Below, in pieces: positions 20,633 through 28,776 of a stretch of 64,000 nt of DNA. The stretch's first letter is position 1. Every line of letters starts with the position of its first letter. Origin of the DNA: Thermococcus indicus (lineage in GTDB: Archaea > Methanobacteriota_B > Thermococci > Thermococcales > Thermococcaceae); the NCBI RefSeq assembly GCF_006274605.1, contig NZ_CP040846.1, positions 1,681,041 through 1,745,040 on the forward strand, written 5' to 3'. A program made the position numbers and the translations under genes. The notes beneath the pieces were generated by a model. That model was not told the origin of the DNA. It saw nothing but the letters and a program-made list of their open reading frames with translations, and searched no databases.

Positions 20633-21845
20633 CGACGCCCACGTAAGGGCGATGAGGGACTACCTGAAGAACCAGCTGGAGCTCATGGAAGAACTCACCC
20701 GGGAAATATCGAAGAGCTATCAGTGGCTGCCCTTTCCCGAGCCTAAAAGGGCCAGCGTTTACGCCGTTGACGGCAGCAGAATGATGAAGCGCCTCAGCGG
20801 GGCGATAATCTACGGCGTCGCCTCGGTCGCTATCGGGGAGAACCTGTACCACTGGAGCGAAGTCGGCTTCGTGTCGCCGTACAAGCACGTTGATGAGAGG
20901 ATAAGGATTCACATGGAGCTCCTTGAGAAGCGCATAGGGGCCATGGCATCGGAGATGGGGGCCGAGCTGGTGCTGATGGACGGCACGATAAGCGGCTCGA
21001 TAATCCGTCCCCCCAGCTACATAGGGAGCAACACGGATAAAATGTTCAAGAGGCACAGCGACGAGCTGGTTGCCCTGGCGGATGGCTTTCTAAAGCTCCT
21101 GGATGAGAAATGGGAGTCCTGGCTGGAGACGCTTGAGAGGGACGGCATCATAAACGCCCCGACCCTCGTTGCGAGGGGGGACGGCAGGAAGGGAATATTC
21201 ACGCTGCTCAAGGAGAGGGGTGTCGAGGAGGCCAAGATAACCCGCTGGCAGGACGATTACGAGGATGTGATAATCCTCCTGGAGTACCTCGAGTTCCTCC
21301 ACGCCCTCGACAGACTCCTTGCCGCCAGAACCGCCGCGATAGCCAAAACCTTCTACCGCGACGACATAGTGAGGCAGGTAAGGCCTGGCACCCCCATGCT
21401 CGACGTCCCGGTCCTAGACATGATTTCGAAGGAGGCGGGCTACGTACCGTTCAGGTACTCGAGGGAGGAGAAAAGGAAGTTCCCTGACGTCGTGGAGAGG
21501 CTCATGGACATGGGGCACTTCGGGAACCTCATGAGGCTCCTCGACAAGACCAAAGACGGCTACAGAGTAAAGGTGCAGCCGTTCTACGTCCGCTTCGTGG
21601 ACGGCGGCGTCATATACCTCCTGGAGGTGCCCGGTGAGAGCGAACGGGATGCCCTCGAAACACTCTCGATGATGCTCTCCGTCGCGGAGGATGAATACGT
21701 CATCCCGCTGGAGTACGCCCACCACTCAGTGGTCATCAAAAAGCAGGAGTTCGACGCATACGTGAGCGCGGTGCTGAGCGCGCTGGTGGGAGAAGACGAG
21801 AGGTTCCTAAGCTTCCTGCGCTACGGGAGGGAGCCGCTGGAGTGA
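20619..21845 (+). CDS. nurA: NurA 5'-3' nuclease
   Basis: NurA is the nuclease partner of HerA; the HerA-NurA motor produces the long 3' overhang loaded by RadA. The 408-residue protein shows the NurA acidic motifs (AVDGSR near residue 50 and LMDGTISGS near residue 117) and the usual length. The start is TTG at 20619, preceded by GGAGGTGG with good spacing inside the end of rad50, which makes this non-ATG start plausible. The stop touches the next gene, so expression should be coupled. Confidence 0.95.
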   Translation: MERISDAHVRAMRDYLKNQLELMEELTREISKSYQWLPFPEPKRASVYAVDGSRMMKRLSGAIIYGVASVAIGENLYHWSEVGFVSPYKHVDERIRIHMELLEKRIGAMASEMGAELVLMDGTISGSIIRPPSYIGSNTDKMFKRHSDELVALADGFLKLLDEKWESWLETLERDGIINAPTLVARGDGRKGIFTLLKERGVEEAKITRWQDDYEDVIILLEYLEFLHALDRLLAARTAAIAKTFYRDDIVRQVRPGTPMLDVPVLDMISKEAGYVPFRYSREEKRKFPDVVERLMDMGHFGNLMRLLDKTKDGYRVKVQPFYVRFVDGGVIYLLEVPGESERDALETLSMMLSVAEDEYVIPLEYAHHSVVIKKQEFDAYVSAVLSALVGEDERFLSFLRYGREPLE

Positions 21846-22573
21846 TGGGAACGATACGGGTCGGAACCTGCGGCTTCTGCGAGGGCCACGCGAAGTACTA
21901 CCGCGACTTCGACGCGATAGAGGTGCAGCAAACCTTCTACCGCATTCTCCAAGAGAAAACCCTAGAACGCTGGCGGGAGGAAGCTCCAGGGGGCTTCACC
22001 TTTGCCGTCAAGGCCTTCCAGGGCGTGACGCACCCACCGAACAGCCCGACGTGGCGCAGGAGCAACGTAAAGCCGGGCAGGGAAGTCGGCCTGCTCAGGC
22101 CAACGAGCGAGGTGCTCCACTTCTGGCGTTTGACGCTGAGGGAGGCCGAGATTTTAGGGGCACGTTTTATTTTAATCCAGTTGCCGAGGAGCTTCAGGGA
22201 GAGCGAGGAGAGCTTCGCCAACGCGGAGAAGTTCTTTGCGAGGATAGACAGAGGGGGCTTCGAAATAGCTGTTGAGCTCCGCGGCTGGAGCGAGAAGGGA
22301 ATTAAGCGCTTCGTCAGGGAGTTCGACGTTATAGACGTTACCGACCCGCTCGTGAGGATTCCTCTCCATAACGGGGAGACGAACTACCACCGCCTGCACG
22401 GCCGCTACGAGAACGGGCGGATAATCTACAGACACTCCTACGGCGACGGGGAGCTGCAGAAGATAAGGGAGAGGGTTCTCGGCTGGAACCGCGGGGAGGG
22501 CTTCGTCTTCTTCAACAACTCGGACATGTGCAGGGACGCGAGGAGGTTCAGGGCGATGGTGAAAGAAATGTGA
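21845..22573 (+). CDS. DUF72 (YecE-like) family protein
   Basis: A 242-residue DUF72 protein with a TIM-barrel-like fold. Family signatures visible are the N-terminal VGTCGFCEGHAKYY, a central FILIQLPRSF and the terminal FNNSDMCRDARRF. Biochemical function is unknown. It overlaps the nurA stop by one base (TGATG), or by four if a GTG at 21842 is used, so it is the last gene of the end-resection operon. That position hints at a role in DNA repair, but this is only guilt by association. Confidence 0.88.
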   Translation: MGTIRVGTCGFCEGHAKYYRDFDAIEVQQTFYRILQEKTLERWREEAPGGFTFAVKAFQGVTHPPNSPTWRRSNVKPGREVGLLRPTSEVLHFWRLTLREAEILGARFILIQLPRSFRESEESFANAEKFFARIDRGGFEIAVELRGWSEKGIKRFVREFDVIDVTDPLVRIPLHNGETNYHRLHGRYENGRIIYRHSYGDGELQKIRERVLGWNRGEGFVFFNNSDMCRDARRFRAMVKEM

Positions 22574-22586
22574 AGCTTCGATAAGG

Positions 22587-22594
22587 CTTTATAC
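22587..22594 (+). promoter_or_regulatory. TATA box of the broken vapBC operon
   Basis: The sequence CTTTATAC lies 31 bp upstream of the small vapB ATG, leaving a very short leader that contains the GGTGGG site. Confidence 0.5.
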
Positions 22595-22624
22595 AACCTC
22601 ATTGAATTCCATTTAGGTGGGAGC

Positions 22625-22801
22625 ATGGGAGAGATAATGATAAAGGTTCCGGCGGGAGTTGACCTCGAAAGGCTGAAAAAACTCCTCGAAGCTGATGCAG
22701 AGTTCCTTGCAAAGGCCATGAAAAAGAAGGTTCACCCAGGAATACTCGGAAAGGCGAGCGTTGAAGAACTCGAAGAATACGCCGAGGAGGTCGGCCGGTG
22801 A
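22625..22801 (+). CDS. VapB-type antitoxin (58 aa), partner of the interrupted vapC
   Basis: A 58-codon gene starting MGEIMIKVPAGVDLERLKKL and ending EELEEYAEEVGR. The GGTGGG site precedes the ATG. Its size, charge, N-terminal beta strand followed by helices, and its GTGA overlap with a downstream PIN-domain start identify it as a VapB-like antitoxin, which would bind and neutralise VapC and repress its own promoter. The toxin partner is destroyed by the tnpB element, so this antitoxin now appears to be an orphan. It is itself intact. Confidence 0.75.
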   Translation: MGEIMIKVPAGVDLERLKKLLEADAEFLAKAMKKKVHPGILGKASVEELEEYAEEVGR

Positions 22802-22820
22802 TATACATCGACTCAAACCT
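22798..22820 (+). pseudogene. 5' remnant of vapC (PIN-domain toxin)
   Basis: GTG at 22798, overlapping the vapB stop, begins the reading (M)IYIDSN, the characteristic first strand of a PIN-domain ribonuclease with its first catalytic Asp. The frame then runs into the end of the tnpB element. The C-terminal part of the same gene lies about 1.45 kb away at 24276-24628. Confidence 0.72.
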
Positions 22821-22990
22821 GACCTCCTCCCCGCCTTGAGGGCGAGGGTTCCAACGAGCTAACCCCTCGCCAAAGGCGGGGAGGTTCGAGGGGTTCTCAT
22901 CAGGGCAACCCTTGAAAAGGGTTCTTCGAACCCCTCGGGGAGGGCCTTCCCCCCGTTACCCCTACCTCCCGATAAGGCCGGAAGGTTCGG
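22821..22990 (-). ncRNA. Candidate omega RNA (reRNA) of TnpB
   Basis: In IS605-family elements the guide RNA is transcribed from the 3' end of tnpB through the right end, and the flanking DNA supplies the guide. Here this segment holds two GC-rich hairpins, 22828-22846 (between the stop codon and the element end) and 22862-22880 (inside the last codons). The guide would then come from the flank, reading TTTGAGTCGATG on the minus strand, which is the vapC 5' remnant. Location is inferred from the family; no RNA evidence is available. Confidence 0.45.
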
Positions 22991-24169
22991 GGTTATGGTT
23001 TTCACAACCTTCTTCAAAATGTTGAAAGCTCCAACCAAGTCGGCATTAAACACAAGCCCCGTCCCTGGACACTTAAACAAACCCCTAACAAAGCGAGCCC
23101 CCTCATGGGGCTTCCCGCAGACAGGGCAAAGCTTAGACGTGAAAGCCTCATTAACCACCTCAACCACAATACCATACTCCTCAGCGACTTCGGTTAAACG
23201 TTTGATAACGTAATTAAACCGCCAGACGTGGGAGAGGATGAAGTTTTGCTTTTTGCCCTTCCTCGGGTTTTGAGCAATGCCTTTAGGATAACCAACGACA
23301 ATCCTCGAAACGCCCAACTCGTAAAGCTTCCGGACTACTTGTCTAACTGCCGTGTTAATGTAATGTTTAGCCTGAAGTTTAGCCTGCTGGTGGAGTTTTC
23401 TGAGCATTCTACTCTTCTCTCCACCACTCTTGTTGAGTTTGGATTGGTACCTTGCAATCCGCTTTTGAAAGTAGAAGTCAATCGCCTTAACAGGTCTTCC
23501 GTTCACGAGGAAGCTTTCTCCGTTTTCCACATAAACGGCCATCAAGTTGTTCACTCCCAAGTCTATCCCCGCTGAGAGGTTTCCTTTCGGAGTTCTTGGA
23601 ACGCTCACCCACTCATTATTTTCAAGTTTTTCCTCGACAGTAATGCTGGTGTGGGCATACCATTTGCGTTTTACCTCGTCATAAGTGATTTCTAAGCGTC
23701 CCTGCTTGCCCTTCAAGTGTATTCTGCCCTTGAATTGAACTTCCAAGCGTTTGAACTTTCCAAGACCTTTTAGAATAAGCTTGTTGCCTTCAATCTTGTA
23801 CTGGTCGTTGCGGAGAATGATTAAGGGTTTTCTTTTTCCGTTCTTTTTGTGGTATTTGGGCGGTTTGGGTTTGAGCTGGTCGGAGAGTTCCCCGTTCCGC
23901 TTTTTCCTTAATAAGGAGAAGAAGCTCCGCCAGGCTTCAGCGTTTTTGCGACATATTTGTTGAACGGTTGCGGAACCGATTTCACGTTTAAACTCTTCAT
24001 AAACGGTTTTCTCGGTTGTATTGAAGTCCACGATTTTGCCCTCGAAGAATTGTTGTCTCCTCAGGTAGTTCACCCGGTTCCAGACTTTGGCTCCAAGGTC
24101 AGCTAACTCGAAAAGAACTTTTTCCTGCTCTTTGCTCGGCTGGAGTTTGATGGTTACTGAGCGCTTCAT
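22859..24169 (-). CDS. tnpB: TnpB RNA-guided nuclease of IS605 family (Cas12 ancestor)
   Basis: A 436-residue TnpB with an N-terminal helix-turn-helix and wedge region, then a split RuvC nuclease. RuvC-I is GIDLGVNNL with its Asp near 204. At RuvC-II the usual catalytic Glu is replaced by Gly in RIVVGYPKGI (near 293). RuvC-III Asp is in NADLVGAFN (near 378). A conserved-looking Glu in NEAFTSKLCP (near 340) could serve as an alternative. The zinc finger keeps CPVC, but the second pair is reduced to FKCPGTG. The last 30 residues read through the right-end hairpins. The frame is intact, so the protein may be expressed; whether it cuts DNA is uncertain. Confidence 0.93.
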   Translation of the reverse strand: MKRSVTIKLQPSKEQEKVLFELADLGAKVWNRVNYLRRQQFFEGKIVDFNTTEKTVYEEFKREIGSATVQQICRKNAEAWRSFFSLLRKKRNGELSDQLKPKPPKYHKKNGKRKPLIILRNDQYKIEGNKLILKGLGKFKRLEVQFKGRIHLKGKQGRLEITYDEVKRKWYAHTSITVEEKLENNEWVSVPRTPKGNLSAGIDLGVNNLMAVYVENGESFLVNGRPVKAIDFYFQKRIARYQSKLNKSGGEKSRMLRKLHQQAKLQAKHYINTAVRQVVRKLYELGVSRIVVGYPKGIAQNPRKGKKQNFILSHVWRFNYVIKRLTEVAEEYGIVVEVVNEAFTSKLCPVCGKPHEGARFVRGLFKCPGTGLVFNADLVGAFNILKKVVKTITPNLPALSGGRGNGGKALPEGFEEPFSRVALMRTPRTSPPLARG

Positions 24170-24275
24170 TCCAAAGTATGGTATGGTTTTTGGGTTTTAA
24201 AAAAGATTGCTTTCCTGTTTGAAGGCTTGTTGATTGCTTACTGCATCCCCGCCGTGAACGGCGAGGCTCTCAAAA

Positions 24276-24628
24276 GTAACCTCCTTCTCCACCATCGAAG
24301 AGAGTGCGTATGTAGTGCTGAGAAAACTGCTCTCGGAAAAAGCCGGAATACGAAATAGATACGACGCAAAAAGATATTTGAGGACTCCAGAAGGCAAAGT
24401 TCTTATTGACGAGGCGTTTACTTCCGTTCTGACACTGATTTTCCAGTATGATGTTGAGTTGATTGAAGACGCCACGAGTTCTGGAATCGTTCAAAGCTAT
24501 GCGGTCAGGTATGGTTTAATGCCAAGAGACGCCCAGATTGTTGCTACATGCGTCATGAACGGAATAAAAAGATAGCAACTTTTGATGAGGATTTTGACGA
24601 CGTTGCAGAAGTCTTCATCATCAGGTAG
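24276..24628 (+). pseudogene. 3' remnant of vapC (PIN-domain toxin), also frameshifted
   Basis: After the element the PIN frame resumes as VTSFSTIEESAYVVLRKLL and continues with an acidic PIN motif (LMPRDAQIVATC). At a run of five A (24568-24572) the frame breaks: as written it ends IKR-stop, while one extra A gives the expected IATFDEDFDDVAEVFIIR ending at the TAG at 24626-24628. About 35-40 codons expected between the start remnant and this part are not recognisable, so the insertion seems to have come with a deletion. The toxin is inactive as written. Confidence 0.75.
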
Positions 24629-24684
24629 GCTCAGCCACGGGTCCAGCTCATCACGGGTCAGACGAGGGTGCTGTCATCATCGCC
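24628..24684 (-). ncRNA. C/D box guide sRNA (2'-O-methylation guide)
   Basis: All four boxes are present in order and spacing typical of archaeal C/D sRNAs: C box ATGATGA (24680-24674), a 12-nt guide, D' box CTGA (24661-24658), a 3-nt spacer, C' box GTGATGA (24654-24648), a 13-nt guide, and D box CTGA (24634-24631). A short GGC/GCC terminal stem closes it. Guides are CAGCACCCTCGT (D') and GCTGGACCCGTGG (D); by the N+5 rule each would direct methylation of a G in its complementary RNA. The RNA starts just after the stop of the gene ending at 24690 and may be processed from that transcript. Targets were not identified. Confidence 0.85.
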
Positions 24685-24689
24685 AGTGT

Positions 24690-24914
24690 TCATTGTTTCC
24701 CCCTTAATTCTCCCTTCATCCGGAGGTACTGCTCCCTGCTCAGCGGAAAATTTCTGGCCGAAGCGAGGAAGGAGTTCACAAGCCTCACCTGCTGTTTAAA
24801 GACCTCATCAGGGTCTGCCTTCAGCCTCTTCACGTAGAGCCTGATGAAGGAGAGCCTCTCCTCCAGATCACGCTTAGAACGGAACCTCAACGCCGAGCCG
24901 CCCCGCGTAGTCAT
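24690..24914 (-). CDS. Small conserved-looking protein of unknown function (74 aa)
   Basis: A 74-residue, Arg/Lys-rich helical protein (MTTRGGSALRFRSKRDLEER start, FPLSREQYLRMKGELRGKQ end). ATG at 24914 has GGAGGG six bases upstream, better placed than the TTG at 24932. A promoter-like AT-rich stretch lies around 24975-24985. No domain is recognised. Its 3' end abuts the C/D box RNA on the same strand, so the transcript could be the sRNA precursor. Confidence 0.6.
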   Translation of the reverse strand: MTTRGGSALRFRSKRDLEERLSFIRLYVKRLKADPDEVFKQQVRLVNSFLASARNFPLSREQYLRMKGELRGKQ

Positions 24915-25045
24915 TGAGAGCCCTCCGGTCAATTACCTCCTTGAACGAATCCGATGTATTTAGCCCTTTTGGAGTATTAAAAACTAAAAGCCCAAGCTAT
25001 GCATATGAAACACCTGAAAACAAAATCACAAATAAGGACTGAACT

Positions 25046-26053
25046 TTATTTGCCAAACCCAGGCTCCCTTACCTCCAGCACCTCCCGATTGACCGGCGTG
25101 GGCGGAACCTCGCCGTTCTTGAATGCTATCAGGTTCCTGGCCACGAGTTCGGCCATTCCTTCTCTGGCACCGTGGGTGGCGCTGCCTATGTGGGGGGCCA
25201 GAACCACGTTGTCGAGGCTGAAGAGCTCCTCGTGGTAGTAGGGCTCCTCCTCGTAGACGTCCAGGCCGGCCCCGGCAATCCAGCCCTCCTTGAGCGCCTT
25301 TACGAGCGCCTCCGTGTCGACGACCTTGCCCCTCGCTATGTTGACGAGTACCGCGGTGGGCTTCATGAGTTTAAGCTCCCGCTCGCCTATCATGCGGTGG
25401 GTCTCCCTCGTCAGCGGGACGGCCAGAACCACGAAGTCGCTCTCGCGCAGGAGCTCGTCGAGGGGCCTGAACTCCGCGTTGAGTTCCTTTTCTACCTCCG
25501 GCTTCCTCATGCGCGAGTTGTAGAGTATCCTCATCCCGAAGCCCTTAGCGCGCCTCGCTATCGCCTGGCCGATTCTCCCGAAGCCGACTATGCCGATGGT
25601 CTTCCCGTAAACGTCGTGGCCCAGCAGCATCCTTGGGTGCCAGGCTATACCGCGCTTTTTCCATTCGCCCGAGCGGATGAATCCGTCCGCCTCCACGAGC
25701 CTCCTCGCAGTAGCTAAGAGGAGGGTCCAGGCGAAGTCCGCTGTGGCGTTGGTGAGGACGTCGGGGGTATTGGTGACGTATATCCCGCGCTTGGTTGCCT
25801 CCTCAACGTCTATGTTGTCGTAGCCGACCGCGTAGTTCGCCACTATCCTCAACCTGGGGGCACTGTCAAAGACTTCAGAGTCCACCCTCTCGCTCAGCAT
25901 AGTGACGAGTGCATCGACGTCGCGAACCTTTTCGAGCAGGACTTCCCTCGGAATCTCGTGTTCGTCCTCCCAGACCTCGACCTCGAAGTGCTCCCTCAGG
26001 AGTTCGATGCCGTTTTCGGGAATTGCACGGGTGATGAAGACCTTTGGCCTCAC
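25046..26053 (-). CDS. gyaR: Glyoxylate reductase (NAD(P)H-dependent)
   Basis: A D-2-hydroxyacid dehydrogenase of 335 residues closely resembling the characterised Thermococcus litoralis glyoxylate reductase, which reduces glyoxylate to glycolate. The nucleotide-binding [12 protein letters not shown] lies near residue 158. The catalytic triad is recognisable: Arg in NIARGKVVD, Glu in LDVYEEEP and His in APHIGSAT. The start is GTG preceded by GGAGGTGA. The gene stands alone between the small gene and minD. Confidence 0.93.
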   Translation of the reverse strand: MRPKVFITRAIPENGIELLREHFEVEVWEDEHEIPREVLLEKVRDVDALVTMLSERVDSEVFDSAPRLRIVANYAVGYDNIDVEEATKRGIYVTNTPDVLTNATADFAWTLLLATARRLVEADGFIRSGEWKKRGIAWHPRMLLGHDVYGKTIGIVGFGRIGQAIARRAKGFGMRILYNSRMRKPEVEKELNAEFRPLDELLRESDFVVLAVPLTRETHRMIGERELKLMKPTAVLVNIARGKVVDTEALVKALKEGWIAGAGLDVYEEEPYYHEELFSLDNVVLAPHIGSATHGAREGMAELVARNLIAFKNGEVPPTPVNREVLEVREPGFGK

Positions 26054-26101
26054 GATTTCACCTCCGCACGGGATTCATGAGTTTGAAATGGAACGATAAA
26101 A

Positions 26102-26839
26102 TCACACCATAACCCTTGCCTTGAACCCAGCTATCCGGGTTATCCTCTCCGCCAGCTCCATGAATGCCCTGGCACCGGCAGAGTTCGGCCTGTACTCGAC
26201 GACCGGGACGCCCTCAAGCGTCGCCTCCCTTACAGGTGGATCCTCAGGGATGACCGCCAGCAGGGGGATCTCCATGACCTCCTCCGCTACATCCGGCGGG
26301 ATATCGTTATCGCTCCTGCCGTAACGGTTGAGCACGAAACCCAGAACGGCGAGACCTGCTTTTTTAAGAACAATCCCCACCTTCATCGTGTCCGTGATGC
26401 AGGATATCTCAGGGTTCGTTACGAGCAGAACCTCCTCGCCGCTCAGCATTGCGTTCATGGCGTCCATCTGGAGCCCCGCTGGGGAGTCGATTATCACGAA
26501 ATCGAAGCTCTTTTTGAGGGGTTTTATGGTCTCGGGAAGCTTCCTCGGGTCCGCACGTATGACGTGTTCCCAATCTATCGAGGCGGGGATGACGTGGACG
26601 TTCTCGTATGTCGTGGCGTATATGGCGTCGTTTATGTCCGCCCTACCGGAGAGGACGTCATGAATTGTGGTGTAAGCGTCGTCTATTCCCATAACCAGGC
26701 TGAGGTTTGCCATGGTTAAATCCGCATCGACGGCACAGACCTTGTATCCCATCTTGCCGAGGGCTATCGACAGATTCGCGGTAGTGGTGGTTTTTCCGGT
26801 GCCCCCCTTGCCGGAGGCTATTGATATAAGCCTTCCCAT
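26102..26839 (-). CDS. minD: MinD/ParA-family P-loop ATPase
   Basis: A 245-residue ATPase with the deviant Walker A motif SGKGGTGKTTTTANL at residues 8-22, the FVIIDSPAG Walker B-like motif and the usual MinD length. In archaea MinD homologues organise polar structures or chemoreceptors rather than division; the partner here is unknown. The frame extends upstream to 27094, but that part has no homology and overlaps the divergent gene; ATG at 26839 has GGTGGG upstream. It is divergent from the PINA gene across an 82 bp region holding both promoters. Confidence 0.9.
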   Translation of the reverse strand: MGRLISIASGKGGTGKTTTTANLSIALGKMGYKVCAVDADLTMANLSLVMGIDDAYTTIHDVLSGRADINDAIYATTYENVHVIPASIDWEHVIRADPRKLPETIKPLKKSFDFVIIDSPAGLQMDAMNAMLSGEEVLLVTNPEISCITDTMKVGIVLKKAGLAVLGFVLNRYGRSDNDIPPDVAEEVMEIPLLAVIPEDPPVREATLEGVPVVEYRPNSAGARAFMELAERITRIAGFKARVMV

Positions 26840-26921
26840 CTTCCCACCCACCCTATTTTCGGCTAAACCTTTATGAACCTTTAGCAGCAGAGGGCGTTGA
26901 GAGAGAAAAGGGGTGGGAGAG

Positions 26922-28730
26922 ATGAAGGTATTCGTTGCAGATACGAGCGTTATCGTCGATGGCAGGCTCACGCAGTTCCTTTCGTCGTTTGGCGAGAAGG
27001 TCAAGGTCGTGGTTCCCGAAGCCGTCATCGCCGAGATAGAGCACCAGGCAAACGAGGGAAAGGCCATAGGCCACGTGGGCCTCGAAGAGCTCAAAAAACT
27101 CCGCGAGATGGCGGACAGTGACAGAATCCTCCTCGAGTTCTACGGCGAGAGGCCCGAGCTCTGGCAGATACGGAGGGCGAAGTCCGGCGAGATAGACAGC
27201 ATGGTTCGTGAGGCCGCACAGGCCCTCGGAGCGACGCTCATCACGGGCGACAGGGTTCAGAGGGACGTGGCCATCGCCAAGGGCATAGACGTGGTCTATC
27301 TGACCGCGAAGAAGGAGGTACGGCACCGCCTCGAGGACTTCTTCGATGAGACCACAATGAGCGTCCACCTCAAGGCCGGAATGAGGCCGTTCGCAAAGAA
27401 GGGCCGGCCCGGCGAATGGAGGCTCGTGCCCGTCCGCGATGAGGTTCTGAGCGATGGGGAGCTTGAGGAGATAGCGGACGACATAGTGGAGAGGGCCAGA
27501 CGCGACCCCGAGAGCTTCATAGAGCTCGACGAACCGGGCGCCACCGTCGTCCAGCTCCGCAACTACAGGATAGTCATCGCCAAGCCGCCCTTTGCGGACA
27601 GGATAGAGATTACGGCAGTCAGACCCGTCAGGAAGCTGAGCATCGAGGAGTACGAGCTCAGTGAAAAGCTCTTGGAGAGGCTGGCGGACAAGGCGGAGGG
27701 CATACTCATAGCGGGAGCGCCGGGTGAGGGCAAGACGACCTTTGCACAGGCATTGGCGGAGTGGTACGCGGGCATGGGTAAGATAGTGAAGACCATGGAA
27801 AAGCCCCGCGATCTCCAGGTGGGTGAGGAAATCACCCAGTATACGGCCCTGAGCGGCAGGATGGAGCTGACCGGCGATATACTGCTCCTCGTCAGGCCGG
27901 ACTACACGATATTCGATGAGATGAGGAAGACGAGCGACTTTAAGATCTACGCCGACCTCAGGCTCGCCGGCGTCGGGATGGTCGGTGTCGTCCACGCAAC
28001 GAAGCCGATAGACGCCGTCCAGAGGTTCATCGGAAGGGTCGAGCTGGGAATGATTCCCCAGATAGTTGACACGGTCCTGTTCATCAAGGCAGGGAGGGTC
28101 GCGAAGGTTCTCACGCTGGAGTACCTCGTCAAGGTGCCGAGCGGCATGAGGGAGGAGGACCTCGCCAGGCCCGTCATCGAGGTTCGCGACTTTGAGACCG
28201 GCGAGCTCGAGTACGAGATATACACCTACGGCGAGGAGATAAGCGTCGTCCCGGTAAAGAAGGAGGAGAAGGCCCCCGCACTAAAACTCGCGGAGAAGAG
28301 GCTCAAGCAGGAGATAAAGAAGTTCCTGCCCGATGTCTATGCGGAGGTCGAGATAGTCAGTCCCCACAAGGCGGTGATCTACGCGGACGAGTTCGACATC
28401 CCCGCAATAATCGGAAAGAAGGGCAAGAGAATCACCGAGCTGGAGAAGAGGATAGGGATAAGCATCGACGTCAAGAGCTTCACCGAGCGCGAGGAAGCCA
28501 AGCCCAAGGAGAAGCTCCCCGTGGAGATCGAGGAGAAGAAGAAAACCATAGTCCTCCGCGTCTCGCCGGACTACGCGAAGAGGCCGCTCAAGTTCTACGG
28601 CGGGGAGCAGTACGTCTTTACAGCAACGCCGAGCAAGAAAGGGCTCGTGAAGGTCAGCAAGAGCACTCCCATAGGCAAGGAACTCAAGAGGCTCCTTGAG
28701 GCGGGGATACCCATCTGGGCGACCGCCTGA
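26922..28730 (+). CDS. pina: PINA ATPase (PIN domain, PilT/VirB11-like ATPase, KH domain)
   Basis: A 602-residue archaeal PINA protein. An N-terminal PIN domain (FVADTSVIVDGR, TGDRVQRDVA) is followed by a secretion-type ATPase core with Walker A GAPGEGKTTFAQ near 270 and Walker B DYTIFDEMRK near 330. A C-terminal KH-type RNA/DNA-binding domain has the GKKGKR loop near residue 505. Sulfolobus PINA is a hexameric helicase that acts on Holliday junctions with Hjc; the same role is plausible but not shown here. ATG at 26922 follows GGGTGGGAG; an in-frame GTG nine bases upstream is less likely. Confidence 0.92.
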   Translation: MKVFVADTSVIVDGRLTQFLSSFGEKVKVVVPEAVIAEIEHQANEGKAIGHVGLEELKKLREMADSDRILLEFYGERPELWQIRRAKSGEIDSMVREAAQALGATLITGDRVQRDVAIAKGIDVVYLTAKKEVRHRLEDFFDETTMSVHLKAGMRPFAKKGRPGEWRLVPVRDEVLSDGELEEIADDIVERARRDPESFIELDEPGATVVQLRNYRIVIAKPPFADRIEITAVRPVRKLSIEEYELSEKLLERLADKAEGILIAGAPGEGKTTFAQALAEWYAGMGKIVKTMEKPRDLQVGEEITQYTALSGRMELTGDILLLVRPDYTIFDEMRKTSDFKIYADLRLAGVGMVGVVHATKPIDAVQRFIGRVELGMIPQIVDTVLFIKAGRVAKVLTLEYLVKVPSGMREEDLARPVIEVRDFETGELEYEIYTYGEEISVVPVKKEEKAPALKLAEKRLKQEIKKFLPDVYAEVEIVSPHKAVIYADEFDIPAIIGKKGKRITELEKRIGISIDVKSFTEREEAKPKEKLPVEIEEKKKTIVLRVSPDYAKRPLKFYGGEQYVFTATPSKKGLVKVSKSTPIGKELKRLLEAGIPIWATA

Positions 28731-28776
28731 GCAAACTTTTTATAGTTTGCTTTCTTCTTTTCCATGGTGGTAAGCA

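Larger units (their letters stand above)
22821..24268 (-). mobile_element. IS605/IS1341-type element carrying tnpB only
   Basis: The element interrupts vapC. It encodes TnpB on the minus strand and has no tnpA, so it could move only with a transposase supplied elsewhere. Both ends carry a similar imperfect hairpin with CCCCGCC and GGCGAGG arms: 22828-22846 on the left (tnpB 3' side, or right end) and 24247-24266 on the right. Exact boundaries are uncertain by about 10 bases on each side and no target duplication is expected for this family. Confidence 0.72.

Noticed and set aside
24247-24274. Reading AVNGEALK before VTSFST as a retained piece of the PIN domain
   Set aside because: It needs another frame change at AAAA, and the CCCCGCC/GGCGAGG hairpin here resembles the opposite element end, so transposon sequence is more likely; the possibility is not excluded.
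26840-27094. N-terminal extension of MinD
   Set aside because: It overlaps the PINA gene on the other strand and has no homology; the P-loop ATPase starts properly at 26839.
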